A stretch of 12,746 nucleotides of DNA from an uncultured Thermoproteales archaeon (GTDB lineage Archaea; Thermoproteota; Thermoprotei; Thermoproteales; Thermoproteaceae). The translations under genes were made by a program, and so were the position numbers. This document shows positions 6,325 to 12,746 of the stretch, piece by piece (within the stretch, counting starts at the first letter, position 1; every line of letters starts with the position of its first letter). Where the stretch lies: positions 1 through 12,746 of the forward strand of contig CAMLLK010000010.1 in the NCBI GenBank assembly GCA_946480885.1. Direction: 5' to 3'. Below the pieces are notes generated by a model. It saw nothing but the letters and a program-made list of their open reading frames with translations. It was not told the DNA's origin and did no database searches.

Positions 6325-6898
6325 AGGCCGTGATTATATAGACTGGGTTCAACCCCTCCATTATTGTAAACCCGCCCACTCTCCTCCCTCTGGCCACTTG
6401 TACCAAAGCCACTTCGAACTCCACCCCCCTGAGGGCAGACACAGCCGTGGATAGGCTCTCTAGAGTAACGACGTCGATAACCACCACGCCGCCTTTCACT
6501 CTCTCCACTACACTCTTTATAATTTCTCCAAGCTCGGCCCCTCCCCCGCCGATGAAATACCTGTCGGCTGGCGGTAGCCTCTCCAGCGCCTCGGGGGCCT
6601 TTCCCACCGATGCCTTCACTCTATCCGCTACGCCAAATCTATGGGCGTTTTTCATAGTCAACTCCACCGCCTGGGGGTTTTTATCAATGGCGTAGACCAC
6701 AGAGCCGGGCCCCATCAACAACGCCGCCTCTATAGAGACTGTGCCCGTGCCGCACCCCACGTCTACTAACACGCCGCCTTTTTTAAGCCTTAGTTTTGAA
6801 AGCGCCACTGCCCTTACCTCAGCCTTAGTCATCGGCACCCCCTCCGCCCTCTCGAACATGTGGTCAGGTATCCCCGGCGTTATGAAATCCCACGTCAC
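6317..6898 (-). CDS. cbiT: Cobalt-precorrin-6B C15-methyltransferase (decarboxylating)
   Basis: Methylates C15 and removes the acetate carboxyl at C12; equals the C-terminal half of bacterial CobL. The 193-residue protein has a class I methyltransferase fold. GVPMTKAEVRAV (20-31) is the CbiT N-terminal signature, VDVGCGTGTVSIEAA (45-59) is SAM motif I, and YAIDKNPQAVELTMKNA is the strand and acidic residue that hold the SAM ribose. PADRYFIGGGG is also typical of CbiT. It starts with GTG in a GTGA overlap (4 nt) with the cbiD stop. The partner C5-methyltransferase CbiE is encoded away from it, on the opposite strand at 10433. Confidence 0.95.
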   Translation of the reverse strand: MTWDFITPGIPDHMFERAEGVPMTKAEVRAVALSKLRLKKGGVLVDVGCGTGTVSIEAALLMGPGSVVYAIDKNPQAVELTMKNAHRFGVADRVKASVGKAPEALERLPPADRYFIGGGGAELGEIIKSVVERVKGGVVVIDVVTLESLSTAVSALRGVEFEVALVQVARGRRVGGFTIMEGLNPVYIITAYV

Positions 6899-7917
6899 GG
6901 CTCTACAGCGGCGAGGACTTCGCCGGTTTTGTCAAAGACATAGACCCCCACCGCCGCCCCAGTCCTCTCTAAAATCTTCGCCTTGGCGCGCTGCGCCATG
7001 TTTAAAACCACCGCCGTCCTCCACTTTCCCAAAGCCTCGATGGCCTCGCCTACGGAGTCGCCCAATTTTTTAATAATCTCCACGGGGACGCCGACGGCAA
7101 GGGCTGAATACGCCACGGACTCTACTCTACAGTCGCAGTACTTACTATGTGTATTCATAGCACCCGACGCAATTTTCGCCAATTTCCCCGGCATAGTGGC
7201 CACGTAAATCTTCTTAAAGCCTAGAGCCGCGGCAGACCTCACGGCGTCGCCCACTAGGTCGCCGATTTTCACCACCACGTCTCCAAATAACATGGCCGCT
7301 GCCTTTGCAGACTGGTTGCCCTGCGCCAGCACTACTAAACTAGATTTTTTCTGTAGCGCACTTAGCTCAGCCTCGATGTGTTGTATATAGTCCTCGTCGC
7401 TGACTGGGTACTCTATCCCAGTGGTGCCCAAAATCGAGACCCCGCCCACAACCCCCACTTTGTAGTTCATAGTCAAAGCCGCCAGTCTCTCGCCGTCGGG
7501 CACCTCTACTACCACCACAGCCCCGTCTAGCCCAGCCTCCCTAACGGCCGCCTCTATCATCATCCTAGGCACTGGGTTAATGGCGCACTCCCCCGGCGGC
7601 ACTGGCAGCCCCGGCTTTGTAACAACCCCCACGCCTCTACCGCATTTTATCTCAAAGCTACGCGCCGGCTTGACACACGCCCTAATCAAAGCCCCGTCTA
7701 AAACGTCGGGGTTGTCGCCAGAGAATTTACGCACTTCTCCACACGCCACATCGCCGTCGATGTATGTACTCTCTACAGAAACCTCTATCCTCAGCCCAAT
7801 GGGGGTGGGGACGACTACAGCCGCGGGAGACTCCCCCCTCAGCTTCAAAGCCGCCGCCTTTGCGGCAGCAGCAGCCGCTAGGCCAGTTGTTATGCCAAAG
7901 CGCTTAAGTGGGATCAT
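6895..7917 (-). CDS. cbiD: Cobalt-precorrin-5B C1-methyltransferase
   Basis: Methylates C1 of the ring after CbiG has opened the delta-lactone; specific to the anaerobic pathway. The 340-residue protein has RFGITTGLAAAAAAKAA (6-22; canonical GxTTGxxAAAAAKAA), KFSGDNPDVLDG (64-75), GVGVVTKPGL (95-104), INPVPRMMI (113-121), GGVSILGTTGI (158-168) and MPGKLAKIASGAMNTHS (242-258). All CbiD landmarks are in place and the length is normal. ATG 7917 sits in an ATGA overlap with the cbiH stop. Confidence 0.96.
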   Translation of the reverse strand: MIPLKRFGITTGLAAAAAAKAAALKLRGESPAAVVVPTPIGLRIEVSVESTYIDGDVACGEVRKFSGDNPDVLDGALIRACVKPARSFEIKCGRGVGVVTKPGLPVPPGECAINPVPRMMIEAAVREAGLDGAVVVVEVPDGERLAALTMNYKVGVVGGVSILGTTGIEYPVSDEDYIQHIEAELSALQKKSSLVVLAQGNQSAKAAAMLFGDVVVKIGDLVGDAVRSAAALGFKKIYVATMPGKLAKIASGAMNTHSKYCDCRVESVAYSALAVGVPVEIIKKLGDSVGEAIEALGKWRTAVVLNMAQRAKAKILERTGAAVGVYVFDKTGEVLAAVEP

Positions 7918-8651
7918 ATCACGTACTTATTACTATACCCCCTAGGCGTTATCATATACCGCCCCCAGAGGAAGGTGTCTAAATTCCCCACGATCACAGT
8001 AGTCCTCATGTCTACCACCGAGTGGTCCAACTCCCCCAGAGGCCCAACCCAAGCCCACTCCCCCGGCCTGTAGGCGTTTTTCACAATTCCCACCGCCACG
8101 CGGGGCCCCAGAACCTCTTTTAAAATAGCCAAGGCCTCTCTCAACAGAGACAAGTCTATGGGGTTGTACAACGCCAACACAAACCCAGCCGCCGCCGCCG
8201 CGGCCACTCTTTTTAAAATCACCTCCCTTGGGGTCAGTAAGTCGCTTAAGTTAATGACAGCAAAGTCGTGGCCTAGGGGCGCGCCGAGTCTAGCGGCTGC
8301 GGCTAAGGCCGCAGTTACCCCAGGCACCACCTCCACATCGACCTCCGCCCCCCTCTTCGCAATTATTTCAAACACTAAAGGCGCCATGCCGTATACTTGG
8401 GGGTCGCCCCCCGACACTAGAGCCACCCTACGGCCTCGCATCGCCTCCATAATTGCCGCCTCTGCCCTCGCCAACTCTTCTCTCATCTTGTACCTCCTAA
8501 CCTCCTTGCCGTCTAGGAGGTCCTCTATAAGCGAGACGTAGGTCTCGTAGCCTATAACGACTTCGCTGTCTTTAATAGCCTCTACAGCAGCGGGCGTCCT
8601 AAGGCGGGGGGAGCCGGGCCCCACCCCCACGACGTAGAGTCTACCTCCCAT
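7914..8651 (-). CDS. cbiH: Cobalt-factor III / precorrin-3B C17-methyltransferase (ring contraction)
   Basis: Methylates C17 and contracts the porphyrin ring by extruding C20. The 245-residue protein carries VVGVGPGSPRLRTP (7-20), VSGGDPQVYGM (79-89) and VVPGVTAALAAAARLGAPLG (108-127). The CobJ/CbiH-type HDFAVINLSDLLTP (128-141) follows, then LYNP (161-164), and near the end MITPRGY. No C-terminal ferredoxin-like extension, as seen in some bacterial forms, is present. It overlaps cbiX/cbiC by 11 nt and cbiD by 4 nt. Confidence 0.95.
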   Translation of the reverse strand: MGGRLYVVGVGPGSPRLRTPAAVEAIKDSEVVIGYETYVSLIEDLLDGKEVRRYKMREELARAEAAIMEAMRGRRVALVSGGDPQVYGMAPLVFEIIAKRGAEVDVEVVPGVTAALAAAARLGAPLGHDFAVINLSDLLTPREVILKRVAAAAAAGFVLALYNPIDLSLLREALAILKEVLGPRVAVGIVKNAYRPGEWAWVGPLGELDHSVVDMRTTVIVGNLDTFLWGRYMITPRGYSNKYVI

Positions 8652-9579
8652 AGGCCAAGTGAATTAATTCATTAAACAACGCCGCGGCCGCGCCCGACCC
8701 GCCCATTGTGCCCTCTAACACCGCGGCGGGGACGCCGGCTTTCTTTACGCGCTCTTTCGCCTCCGCGGCGTTAGTAAACCCAGGCGGCGTCGCCACTATA
8801 AAGGCGATATCTGCATCAGTCCTCAACGCCGCGTCTAGAGCCGTGGGGGAGTTCCCCACCGCCACAGCGCCGTGGCCTAATAGTTTAAGCCAGTGCCGCA
8901 TACCCGCCGCCGTCTTTGTTGGACTGGGCTCAACGGGGGCCTCCACGGCGATATATACATTGTTGTACCGAAGGCCAGCGGCTACCATCTTTACATCCAC
9001 CACCGCCGGGGCACCTGCGGCCAGGGCCTCCTTCGCTGCGTCAAATAAGTCTTGAGATATCCACAGCCTCTTCGCGGCCTCGAGGCAGCCAGTGGCGTAG
9101 GCAGCTCTTGCTCTCAACCTGTCGCGCCAGTTAGACAAGTCTAGACCCAAGGCCTCAGCCACATAGCCCATACTACTTGACTCAATCTCCTCCGGGGTCC
9201 CGCCCAGCGGGGTAGAGAATTGGTCAATAGCCTTTCGTATCCGCGCAGCCAAGGCGCTGAACACAAGCGGCGAGTCGCCTAGGGGAGGGGTGACATACAC
9301 CCACTTGCCGTATTTCGACATAGCCCACTTCCCAACCTCCACTCCCAGCTCATCTAGTATATCTCTAGCCACGTGGTTGCCTACGCCGAGGAAGGCCAAA
9401 GCCAAAACCACTCTGTCCCCCGCCTCTTTTAACAACTGCCGCCAGTTAGGATCGGCGTATTCGTTATATCCCACATACACCTCTACGCCAAGCCTCTCTG
9501 AGAGGTCTTTGGCTAGTTTTTCCATAAGTAGGTTAAAGTCCGGCCTCCTCGAGCCGTGGTTTATCAAAATCACCTCCAT
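8641..9579 (-). CDS. cbiX/cbiC: Fusion of sirohydrochlorin cobaltochelatase (short CbiX) and cobalt-precorrin-8 methylmutase (CbiC)
   Basis: Residues 1 to about 115 are the short archaeal CbiX, which inserts Co2+ into sirohydrochlorin at the start of the pathway. The two metal histidines are visible: H8 in INHGSR and H69 in GVGNHVARDIL. Residues about 125-312 are CbiC, the 1,2-methyl shift that gives cobyrinate near the end of the ring route: LAAGAPAVVDVKMVAAGL, VGNSPTAL, PPGFTNAAEAKE and GTMGGSGAAAALFNEL match CobH/CbiC. The segment holding the catalytic histidine (RMVHACG in CobH, His43) reads RAAYATG here, with Tyr161. I chose ATG 9579, which gives MEVILINHGSR; a start at 9642 would add 21 residues that lie inside the coding sequence of cbtA. 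It overlaps cbtA by 10 nt and cbiH by 11 nt. Confidence 0.92.
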   Translation of the reverse strand: MEVILINHGSRRPDFNLLMEKLAKDLSERLGVEVYVGYNEYADPNWRQLLKEAGDRVVLALAFLGVGNHVARDILDELGVEVGKWAMSKYGKWVYVTPPLGDSPLVFSALAARIRKAIDQFSTPLGGTPEEIESSSMGYVAEALGLDLSNWRDRLRARAAYATGCLEAAKRLWISQDLFDAAKEALAAGAPAVVDVKMVAAGLRYNNVYIAVEAPVEPSPTKTAAGMRHWLKLLGHGAVAVGNSPTALDAALRTDADIAFIVATPPGFTNAAEAKERVKKAGVPAAVLEGTMGGSGAAAALFNELIHLAYGR

Positions 9580-10154
9580 ACCCTCTTCACGGGGGAGAGT
9601 AGGTATACTAGACCCGCCGCCGACGTCCAAAACAACGCCCATGAAGTAATAGAGAGGCCTTGTAGCGCCGTTAAATACGGCACATACTCTATGTATTCAT
9701 GGGGAAGGGTGAAGTTAGGGAAGGCGTAGAAACCCACCGCCAACGCGGCGGCTGCCCCTATGGGGACACGCCTCGCCAAAATCCACAGAACAACGGCGTT
9801 GTATAACAAATACGCGCCGTGCACAGCCTCTCTCCACCATACAGGCTCTACGTAGCTAACTCCATGGGGCGTGGGGAGCCACTTCAGCGTGGGAAGAAGT
9901 GAAAAAGCTACAAAGGCGGCGAAGGCCCCTTGGAATAAGCCGAAGCGCCTAACAAAGGCGTGTAGCACCACCCCCCAGAGTGCACCAGCTATCAAGGCCA
10001 CAGCCGCCGCGGCCCACCACGCCGACTCTTCTTCCGGTTCCTCCGCCAGCGCCTCGTGTAACTCCTCGGCGAGGGGCGCTGCGAAGTGGTATAAAAAAGC
10101 CAATTGTGCCAACGCCGCAAGGGCACCTGTAAAAATGTAAATTTTTAATGACAT
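9570..10154 (-). CDS. cbtA: CbtA-like predicted cobalt transporter subunit
   Basis: Polytopic membrane protein of 194 residues with about six hydrophobic segments (near 4-24, 46-66, 74-92, 112-127, 131-146 and 165-186). An acidic loop follows the first helix (EELHEALAEEPEEE) and a polar loop, LPTPHGVSYVEPVWWREAVHG, carries conserved-looking His and Trp residues as in CbtA. CbtA is a predicted cobalt permease, found in B12 loci next to CbtB, and here follows a CbtB-like gene and precedes the cobaltochelatase. ATG 10154 overlaps the cbtB stop by 10 nt; an alternative ATG at 10166 adds four residues. The family assignment is by pattern and context, with lower certainty than for the enzymes. Confidence 0.8.
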   Translation of the reverse strand: MSLKIYIFTGALAALAQLAFLYHFAAPLAEELHEALAEEPEEESAWWAAAAVALIAGALWGVVLHAFVRRFGLFQGAFAAFVAFSLLPTLKWLPTPHGVSYVEPVWWREAVHGAYLLYNAVVLWILARRVPIGAAAALAVGFYAFPNFTLPHEYIEYVPYLTALQGLSITSWALFWTSAAGLVYLLSPVKRVWR

Positions 10155-10360
10155 GGGATACCCCATAGGTGTCTAAGTTCGTGAATTGCGTTGTAAATAG
10201 AGGGGGGTAGCGCCTTTTCTAACAAGCCCCCGGTAGCTGAGTTTAGTAGAGCTGGGTAAAGCACCACTGAGAGCCCCACCGCAGCCATTAACAAAATCAA
10301 ACCACTCTGCCAAGTGGCGTATTTCTCGGCGATTTTTAATTTTTTTAAAGTTAGCTTCAT
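10145..10360 (-). CDS. cbtB: CbtB-like small cobalt transporter subunit
   Basis: A 71-residue protein with one transmembrane segment (about 20-39) and a C-terminal metal-binding tail, HELRHLWGIPCH (60-71), which ends the protein. This His-x3-His...PCH ending is the CbtB hallmark. CbtB is taken to pass cobalt to CbtA. I chose ATG 10360 over ATG 10405 because the TATA box at 10381-10390 is about 26 nt upstream of 10360 and would lie inside the longer version. It is the first gene of the eight-gene - strand operon and divergent from cbiE. Confidence 0.85.
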   Translation of the reverse strand: MKLTLKKLKIAEKYATWQSGLILLMAAVGLSVVLYPALLNSATGGLLEKALPPSIYNAIHELRHLWGIPCH

Positions 10361-10380
10361 AAAATATGGATAAGTTTCCC

Positions 10381-10390
10381 ATATATAAAT
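10381..10390 (-). promoter_or_regulatory. TATA box of the cbtB-cbiF operon
   Basis: The - strand reads ATTTATATAT, centred about 25-26 nt before the cbtB ATG at 10360, fitting leaderless transcription of the whole operon. It lies back to back with the cbiE promoter in the 72-bp divergent gap, so a regulator bound between them could control both arms. Confidence 0.65.
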
Positions 10391-10405
10391 TTTTTCTAGA
10401 GACAC

Positions 10406-10415
10406 TTTTTAAATA
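10406..10415 (+). promoter_or_regulatory. TATA box of the cbiE-cbiG-cobY operon
   Basis: TTTTTAAATA is centred about 22-23 nt before the GTG at 10433. The spacing is a few bases short of the ideal 26, but it is the only good box in the 72-bp gap on this strand and no other cbiE start is plausible. Confidence 0.55.
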
Positions 10416-10432
10416 TACTGCACCACGTCAAT

Positions 10433-11077
10433 GTGCTCTATGTCTTGGGCGCCGGACCGGGGGACCCCAGAGTTATTACGCTAGAGGCGTTGGAGACGTT
10501 AGAGAAGTGTAGAGTAGTAATGGGGTGGAGGTCAGTAGTTGAGAGATTTATAGATCGGCTCGGCGGGAGGGAGGTGGTGTATCTCAACTATGAAAACCAA
10601 ATTGAGGAGTTGGCCAGAGCCGCCTCTCTGTCGAAAGAGGTTGACGTCTGTCTATTAACTCATGGAGATCCGTCGGTGTCGGACTGGGAGCTTCTCCAGA
10701 GGCTTAGAGAGGCCGGGGTTGAGTATAAAATTGTCCACGGCGTCTCTTCGGCGTTGGTGGCGCTGGGCAGAGTGGGGCTTGACCTAGCCCAGGTGGTCTT
10801 CGTATCTCTCCACGCCTCTACTCCACAGAGTGTAGATGACGTATTGGCACTTGCAAAGACTAGAGCGCTCTTAATCTTCCCGCCCCCAACGGCCAGCGGC
10901 CCGGCGGAGGTGGCCACGGAGTTGGTGAAGAGAGGGCTTGGGCGATGCGCGGCGGTGGTGTTAGAGGACTTGACGCTCGCCAGTGAAAAAATCTGGCGTG
11001 GGTCAGTGGAGGAGTTGTCTAAAGCCGGCGGGCCCTTTAGTCACCTGTCGGCTTTAGTAGTGGACTGCCGTGGATAG
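10433..11077 (+). CDS. cbiE: Cobalt-precorrin-7 C5-methyltransferase
   Basis: Methylates C5 late in ring synthesis, working with CbiT; equals the N-terminal half of CobL. The 214-residue protein has VLGAGPGDPRVITLEA (4-19), LLTHGDPSVSDWELL (74-88), VHGVSSAL (101-108) and VVFVSLHAS (121-129), the last matching the iSlHGR region of CbiE. The usual SGDPG of the second motif reads THGDPS. It starts with GTG 10433, because the N-terminal strand needs to begin there and a TATA box lies about 22 nt upstream. The end overlaps cbiG by 8 nt. In many organisms cbiE and cbiT are adjacent or fused; here they are on opposite strands. Confidence 0.93.
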   Translation: MLYVLGAGPGDPRVITLEALETLEKCRVVMGWRSVVERFIDRLGGREVVYLNYENQIEELARAASLSKEVDVCLLTHGDPSVSDWELLQRLREAGVEYKIVHGVSSALVALGRVGLDLAQVVFVSLHASTPQSVDDVLALAKTRALLIFPPPTASGPAEVATELVKRGLGRCAAVVLEDLTLASEKIWRGSVEELSKAGGPFSHLSALVVDCRG

Positions 11078-12002
11078 GCCGTTTTGGAGAGGAGTGGCAG
11101 TTATCTACTCCTCCGCGCTTGGCAAAGAGGCGGCGGCGGAGGTGGCCAAGGCGGTAGAGGCGTTGGGGGCGCCGGCTCATATATTTCAATATAGACAACT
11201 AGAGGAGGTCTGGGGCTGTTACGACGCGTATATTTTTGTTATGGCTATGGGGGGCGTGATAAGGGCGCTGTGTGGTAGACTCATGGGGAAGGAGGTAGAC
11301 CCACCGGTGTTAGTGGTCACACACGATGTGAAATATATAGTGCCGGTGTTGGGGATGCATAGAGGCGCCAATAAATTAGCCACTCGCCTCGCCCAGGTCT
11401 TAGATTCAACCCCCGTGGTCTCCACAGCTGCGGAAATCGCTGGATTCGCCCCCCTAGAGGACGTAGAGCGGCTATTGCTCTGTGAGTTATCTCCTGTAGA
11501 TAAGCTCAGGGCGTACAAGGCGTTGACGTCTGGAGAAGAGGTGTGTATAGACGCTGACGTACACCCCCCTCCTGGTTATAGCAAGGGATCTCACTGCGCC
11601 GTCGTGATTAAGAGGGGTTGTGTCGGCGAGTTCTGTTGTAGGCCCTGGAGACTGTACGTAGGCTTCGGGGCCACTTCTAGAGCCACAGTGGACGACGTCG
11701 TTGCCGCCGTTATGGAGGCCATGGCTGATTTAAAGGCGCAGGCGGTGGAGGCGGTGGCCTCGATAAAGCCAATAGTTTACCAAGTGGCGGAGGCTCTGGG
11801 GGTGAGGGCTGTCTATCTAAAGCCGGAGGAGTTGATAGAGGGGAGGTGTCTATCGCCGCCTAGTCAATTGGCCGAGATCAGAGTGGGGGTGGGCAACGTG
11901 GCTGAGAGAGCTGCTCTAACCGCCGCGGGGCCCGGGGGAGAGTTGATATATAGAAAAAGGGCGTTTTTTAAAAAAGTCACAGTGGCTGTAGCGCGTGTAT
12001 GA
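11070..12002 (+). CDS. cbiG: Cobalt-precorrin-5A hydrolase
   Basis: Opens the delta-lactone of cobalt-precorrin-5A and releases acetaldehyde, marking the anaerobic route. The 310-residue protein, starting with GTG, shows the N-terminal core at about 50-125. This holds the MAMGGVIRALCG stretch, then VVTHDVKYIVPVLGMHRGAN (82-101), which matches the CbiG pattern of G-R-GAN, and PVVSTAAE (115-122). The C-terminal CbiG domain spans about 194-308 (LYVGFGATSRATVDDVVAAV, ISL-like GVGNVAERAAL). A linker at 176-190 holds four cysteines (C176, C184, C189, C190). It overlaps cbiE by 8 nt and cobY by 4 nt (ATGA), so all three are probably translated together. It is somewhat shorter than bacterial CbiG (about 350). 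Confidence 0.92.
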   Translation: MDRPFWRGVAVIYSSALGKEAAAEVAKAVEALGAPAHIFQYRQLEEVWGCYDAYIFVMAMGGVIRALCGRLMGKEVDPPVLVVTHDVKYIVPVLGMHRGANKLATRLAQVLDSTPVVSTAAEIAGFAPLEDVERLLLCELSPVDKLRAYKALTSGEEVCIDADVHPPPGYSKGSHCAVVIKRGCVGEFCCRPWRLYVGFGATSRATVDDVVAAVMEAMADLKAQAVEAVASIKPIVYQVAEALGVRAVYLKPEELIEGRCLSPPSQLAEIRVGVGNVAERAALTAAGPGGELIYRKRAFFKKVTVAVARV

Positions 12003-12746
12003 GAGCGGTGATTTTGGCCGGGGGTGGGGGGACTAGGATAAATAATCCAGAGAAGTGTCTAATGCCAGTGTGGGGAGTGCCCATTTTATTTAGAGTAGTG
12101 GGAGCCCTCCAATGGGCAGGTTTTAGAGAACTAGTAGTGGCCACCACGGCGAGACACAGCGGAGTGGCTTGGGCGGCGGGGCTCTGGGGGCTTGAGGTGG
12201 CGTATACCCAGGGCGTGGGCTACGAACGGGATTTTAAAGAAGTGGTGGATAGATACGCCCCCGCTTTAGTTGTCTCATGTGACTTAGCCGACTTGACCCC
12301 CCGCCACGTGGCTCCTTTGTTAAAAAACGCCGTCATGGCCACCGCCGTCTCCGGCGGGAGGTACGTGGGGCTGAGCTGGGCCCCCAAGTTAGGAGAGGCG
12401 TGGGTAGACGTAGAGGTGCCGCCGCTCTTAAATATCAACACATGGCAAGATTTAAAACGCGCCGAGGAGGCAGCCCCCCTGGCCTATCCACTAGTGGTAC
12501 AGACCGAGGGGCTTCTCCCACATGAAGAGACTGAAGGCGAGTTGAGACTAGAGGGGTGGGTGGCTCCGATAGTGGTCGACGTGTGGACATGTACAGTGTT
12601 AGACGGCCACCATAGACTTAGAGCTCTCAAAGAGGCGGGGCTCCCCGCGCCGGTCTTGCCTGTGGACTATAGGAGGATAGACGTAAATTTAGACAAACTA
12701 TTAGTCTTAAGCCGAGCGGCGGCGGGGGCGGCTATGCCCCCAAGGT
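11999..12746 (+). CDS. cobY: CobY (AdoCbi-phosphate guanylyltransferase) fused to a SerK-like/ParB-like domain, 3' partial
   Basis: The frame is open from the ATG at 11999 (ATGA overlap with cbiG) to the window end, 249 residues with no stop. Residues 1 to about 158 are CobY, which transfers GMP from GTP to adenosylcobinamide phosphate: MRAVILAGGGGTR with PEKCLMP (nucleotide-binding loop), SCDLADLTP for the metal aspartate, and the closing NINTWQDLKRAEEA typical of this nucleotidyltransferase family. From about 162 a second domain begins: LLPHEETEGE (172-181) and VVDVWTCTVLDGHHR (192-206), followed by VPVxxxVDY-like VLPVDY. PHE...DGHHR is the active-site pattern of free-serine kinase SerK and its relatives; E176 matches the catalytic Glu30 of the Thermococcus enzyme as I recall its sequence. 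Its substrate is not known; L-threonine or cobinamide would fit the context. The C-terminus is missing. Confidence 0.82.
   Translation, partial: MRAVILAGGGGTRINNPEKCLMPVWGVPILFRVVGALQWAGFRELVVATTARHSGVAWAAGLWGLEVAYTQGVGYERDFKEVVDRYAPALVVSCDLADLTPRHVAPLLKNAVMATAVSGGRYVGLSWAPKLGEAWVDVEVPPLLNINTWQDLKRAEEAAPLAYPLVVQTEGLLPHEETEGELRLEGWVAPIVVDVWTCTVLDGHHRLRALKEAGLPAPVLPVDYRRIDVNLDKLLVLSRAAAGAAMPPR

Noticed and set aside
9580..9642. Longer N-terminus for CbiX starting at 9642.
   Set aside because: The extra 21 residues precede the conserved MEVILINHGSR start and lie wholly within the cbtA reading frame; ATG 9579 gives a 10-nt overlap like the other junctions.
10364..10384. Inverted repeat ATATGG / CCATAT with 9-nt spacer in front of cbtB.
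   Set aside because: Six-base arms in an AT-rich promoter are common by chance and one arm overlaps the TATA box; no second copy seen.

Overview
The window is a cobalamin (vitamin B12) biosynthesis island from a hyperthermophilic archaeon, most likely Thermoproteales and probably close to Pyrobaculum. Three things point there: the archaeal versions of B12 enzymes (CobY, CbiS, archaeal CobT, short CbiX, CbiD/CbiG/CbiT), the near absence of Shine-Dalgarno sites with TATA boxes about 22-27 nt before start codons (leaderless transcripts), and dense overlapping genes. The genus is an inference; the pathway is plain from the proteins. Ring synthesis is the anaerobic, early-cobalt route (CbiX, CbiD, CbiG, CbiT/CbiE).

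Layout. (1) 1-2961, + strand: cobS (5' end outside the window), cobT, cbiS and cobA. These make and attach the lower ligand, salvage cobinamide and adenylate the corrinoid. (2) 2962-4939: a small unrecognised gene on the - strand, bracketed by two near-identical 15-bp palindromes, and a His-rich ZnuA/TroA-like metal-binding lipoprotein or membrane-anchored protein with its own promoter, which carries three TGTGCAC boxes. (3) 4940-10360, - strand: a tight eight-gene operon read cbtB-cbtA-cbiX/cbiC-cbiH-cbiD-cbiT-cbiL-cbiF. Every junction overlaps by 4-11 nt. It covers cobalt uptake, cobalt insertion and most ring methylations. (4) 10361-10432: a 72-bp divergent promoter. (5) 10433-12746, + strand: cbiE, cbiG and an open-ended gene whose product is CobY (AdoCbi-P guanylyltransferase) fused to a SerK-like/ParB-like domain.

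Together these genes take sirohydrochlorin through cobalt insertion and almost all of corrin ring construction, then nucleotide-loop assembly. Not seen here: cbiJ, cbiA, cbiP, cbiB and cobD, and a conventional L-threonine kinase; they may lie beyond the edges. The most interesting points are the CobY-SerK-like fusion (candidate missing kinase for the aminopropanol arm), a CbiC domain whose catalytic histidine position is tyrosine, and the paired palindromes around the unknown gene. No RNA genes, insertion sequences or CRISPR arrays were seen, and no gene-free stretch exceeds 300 bases.
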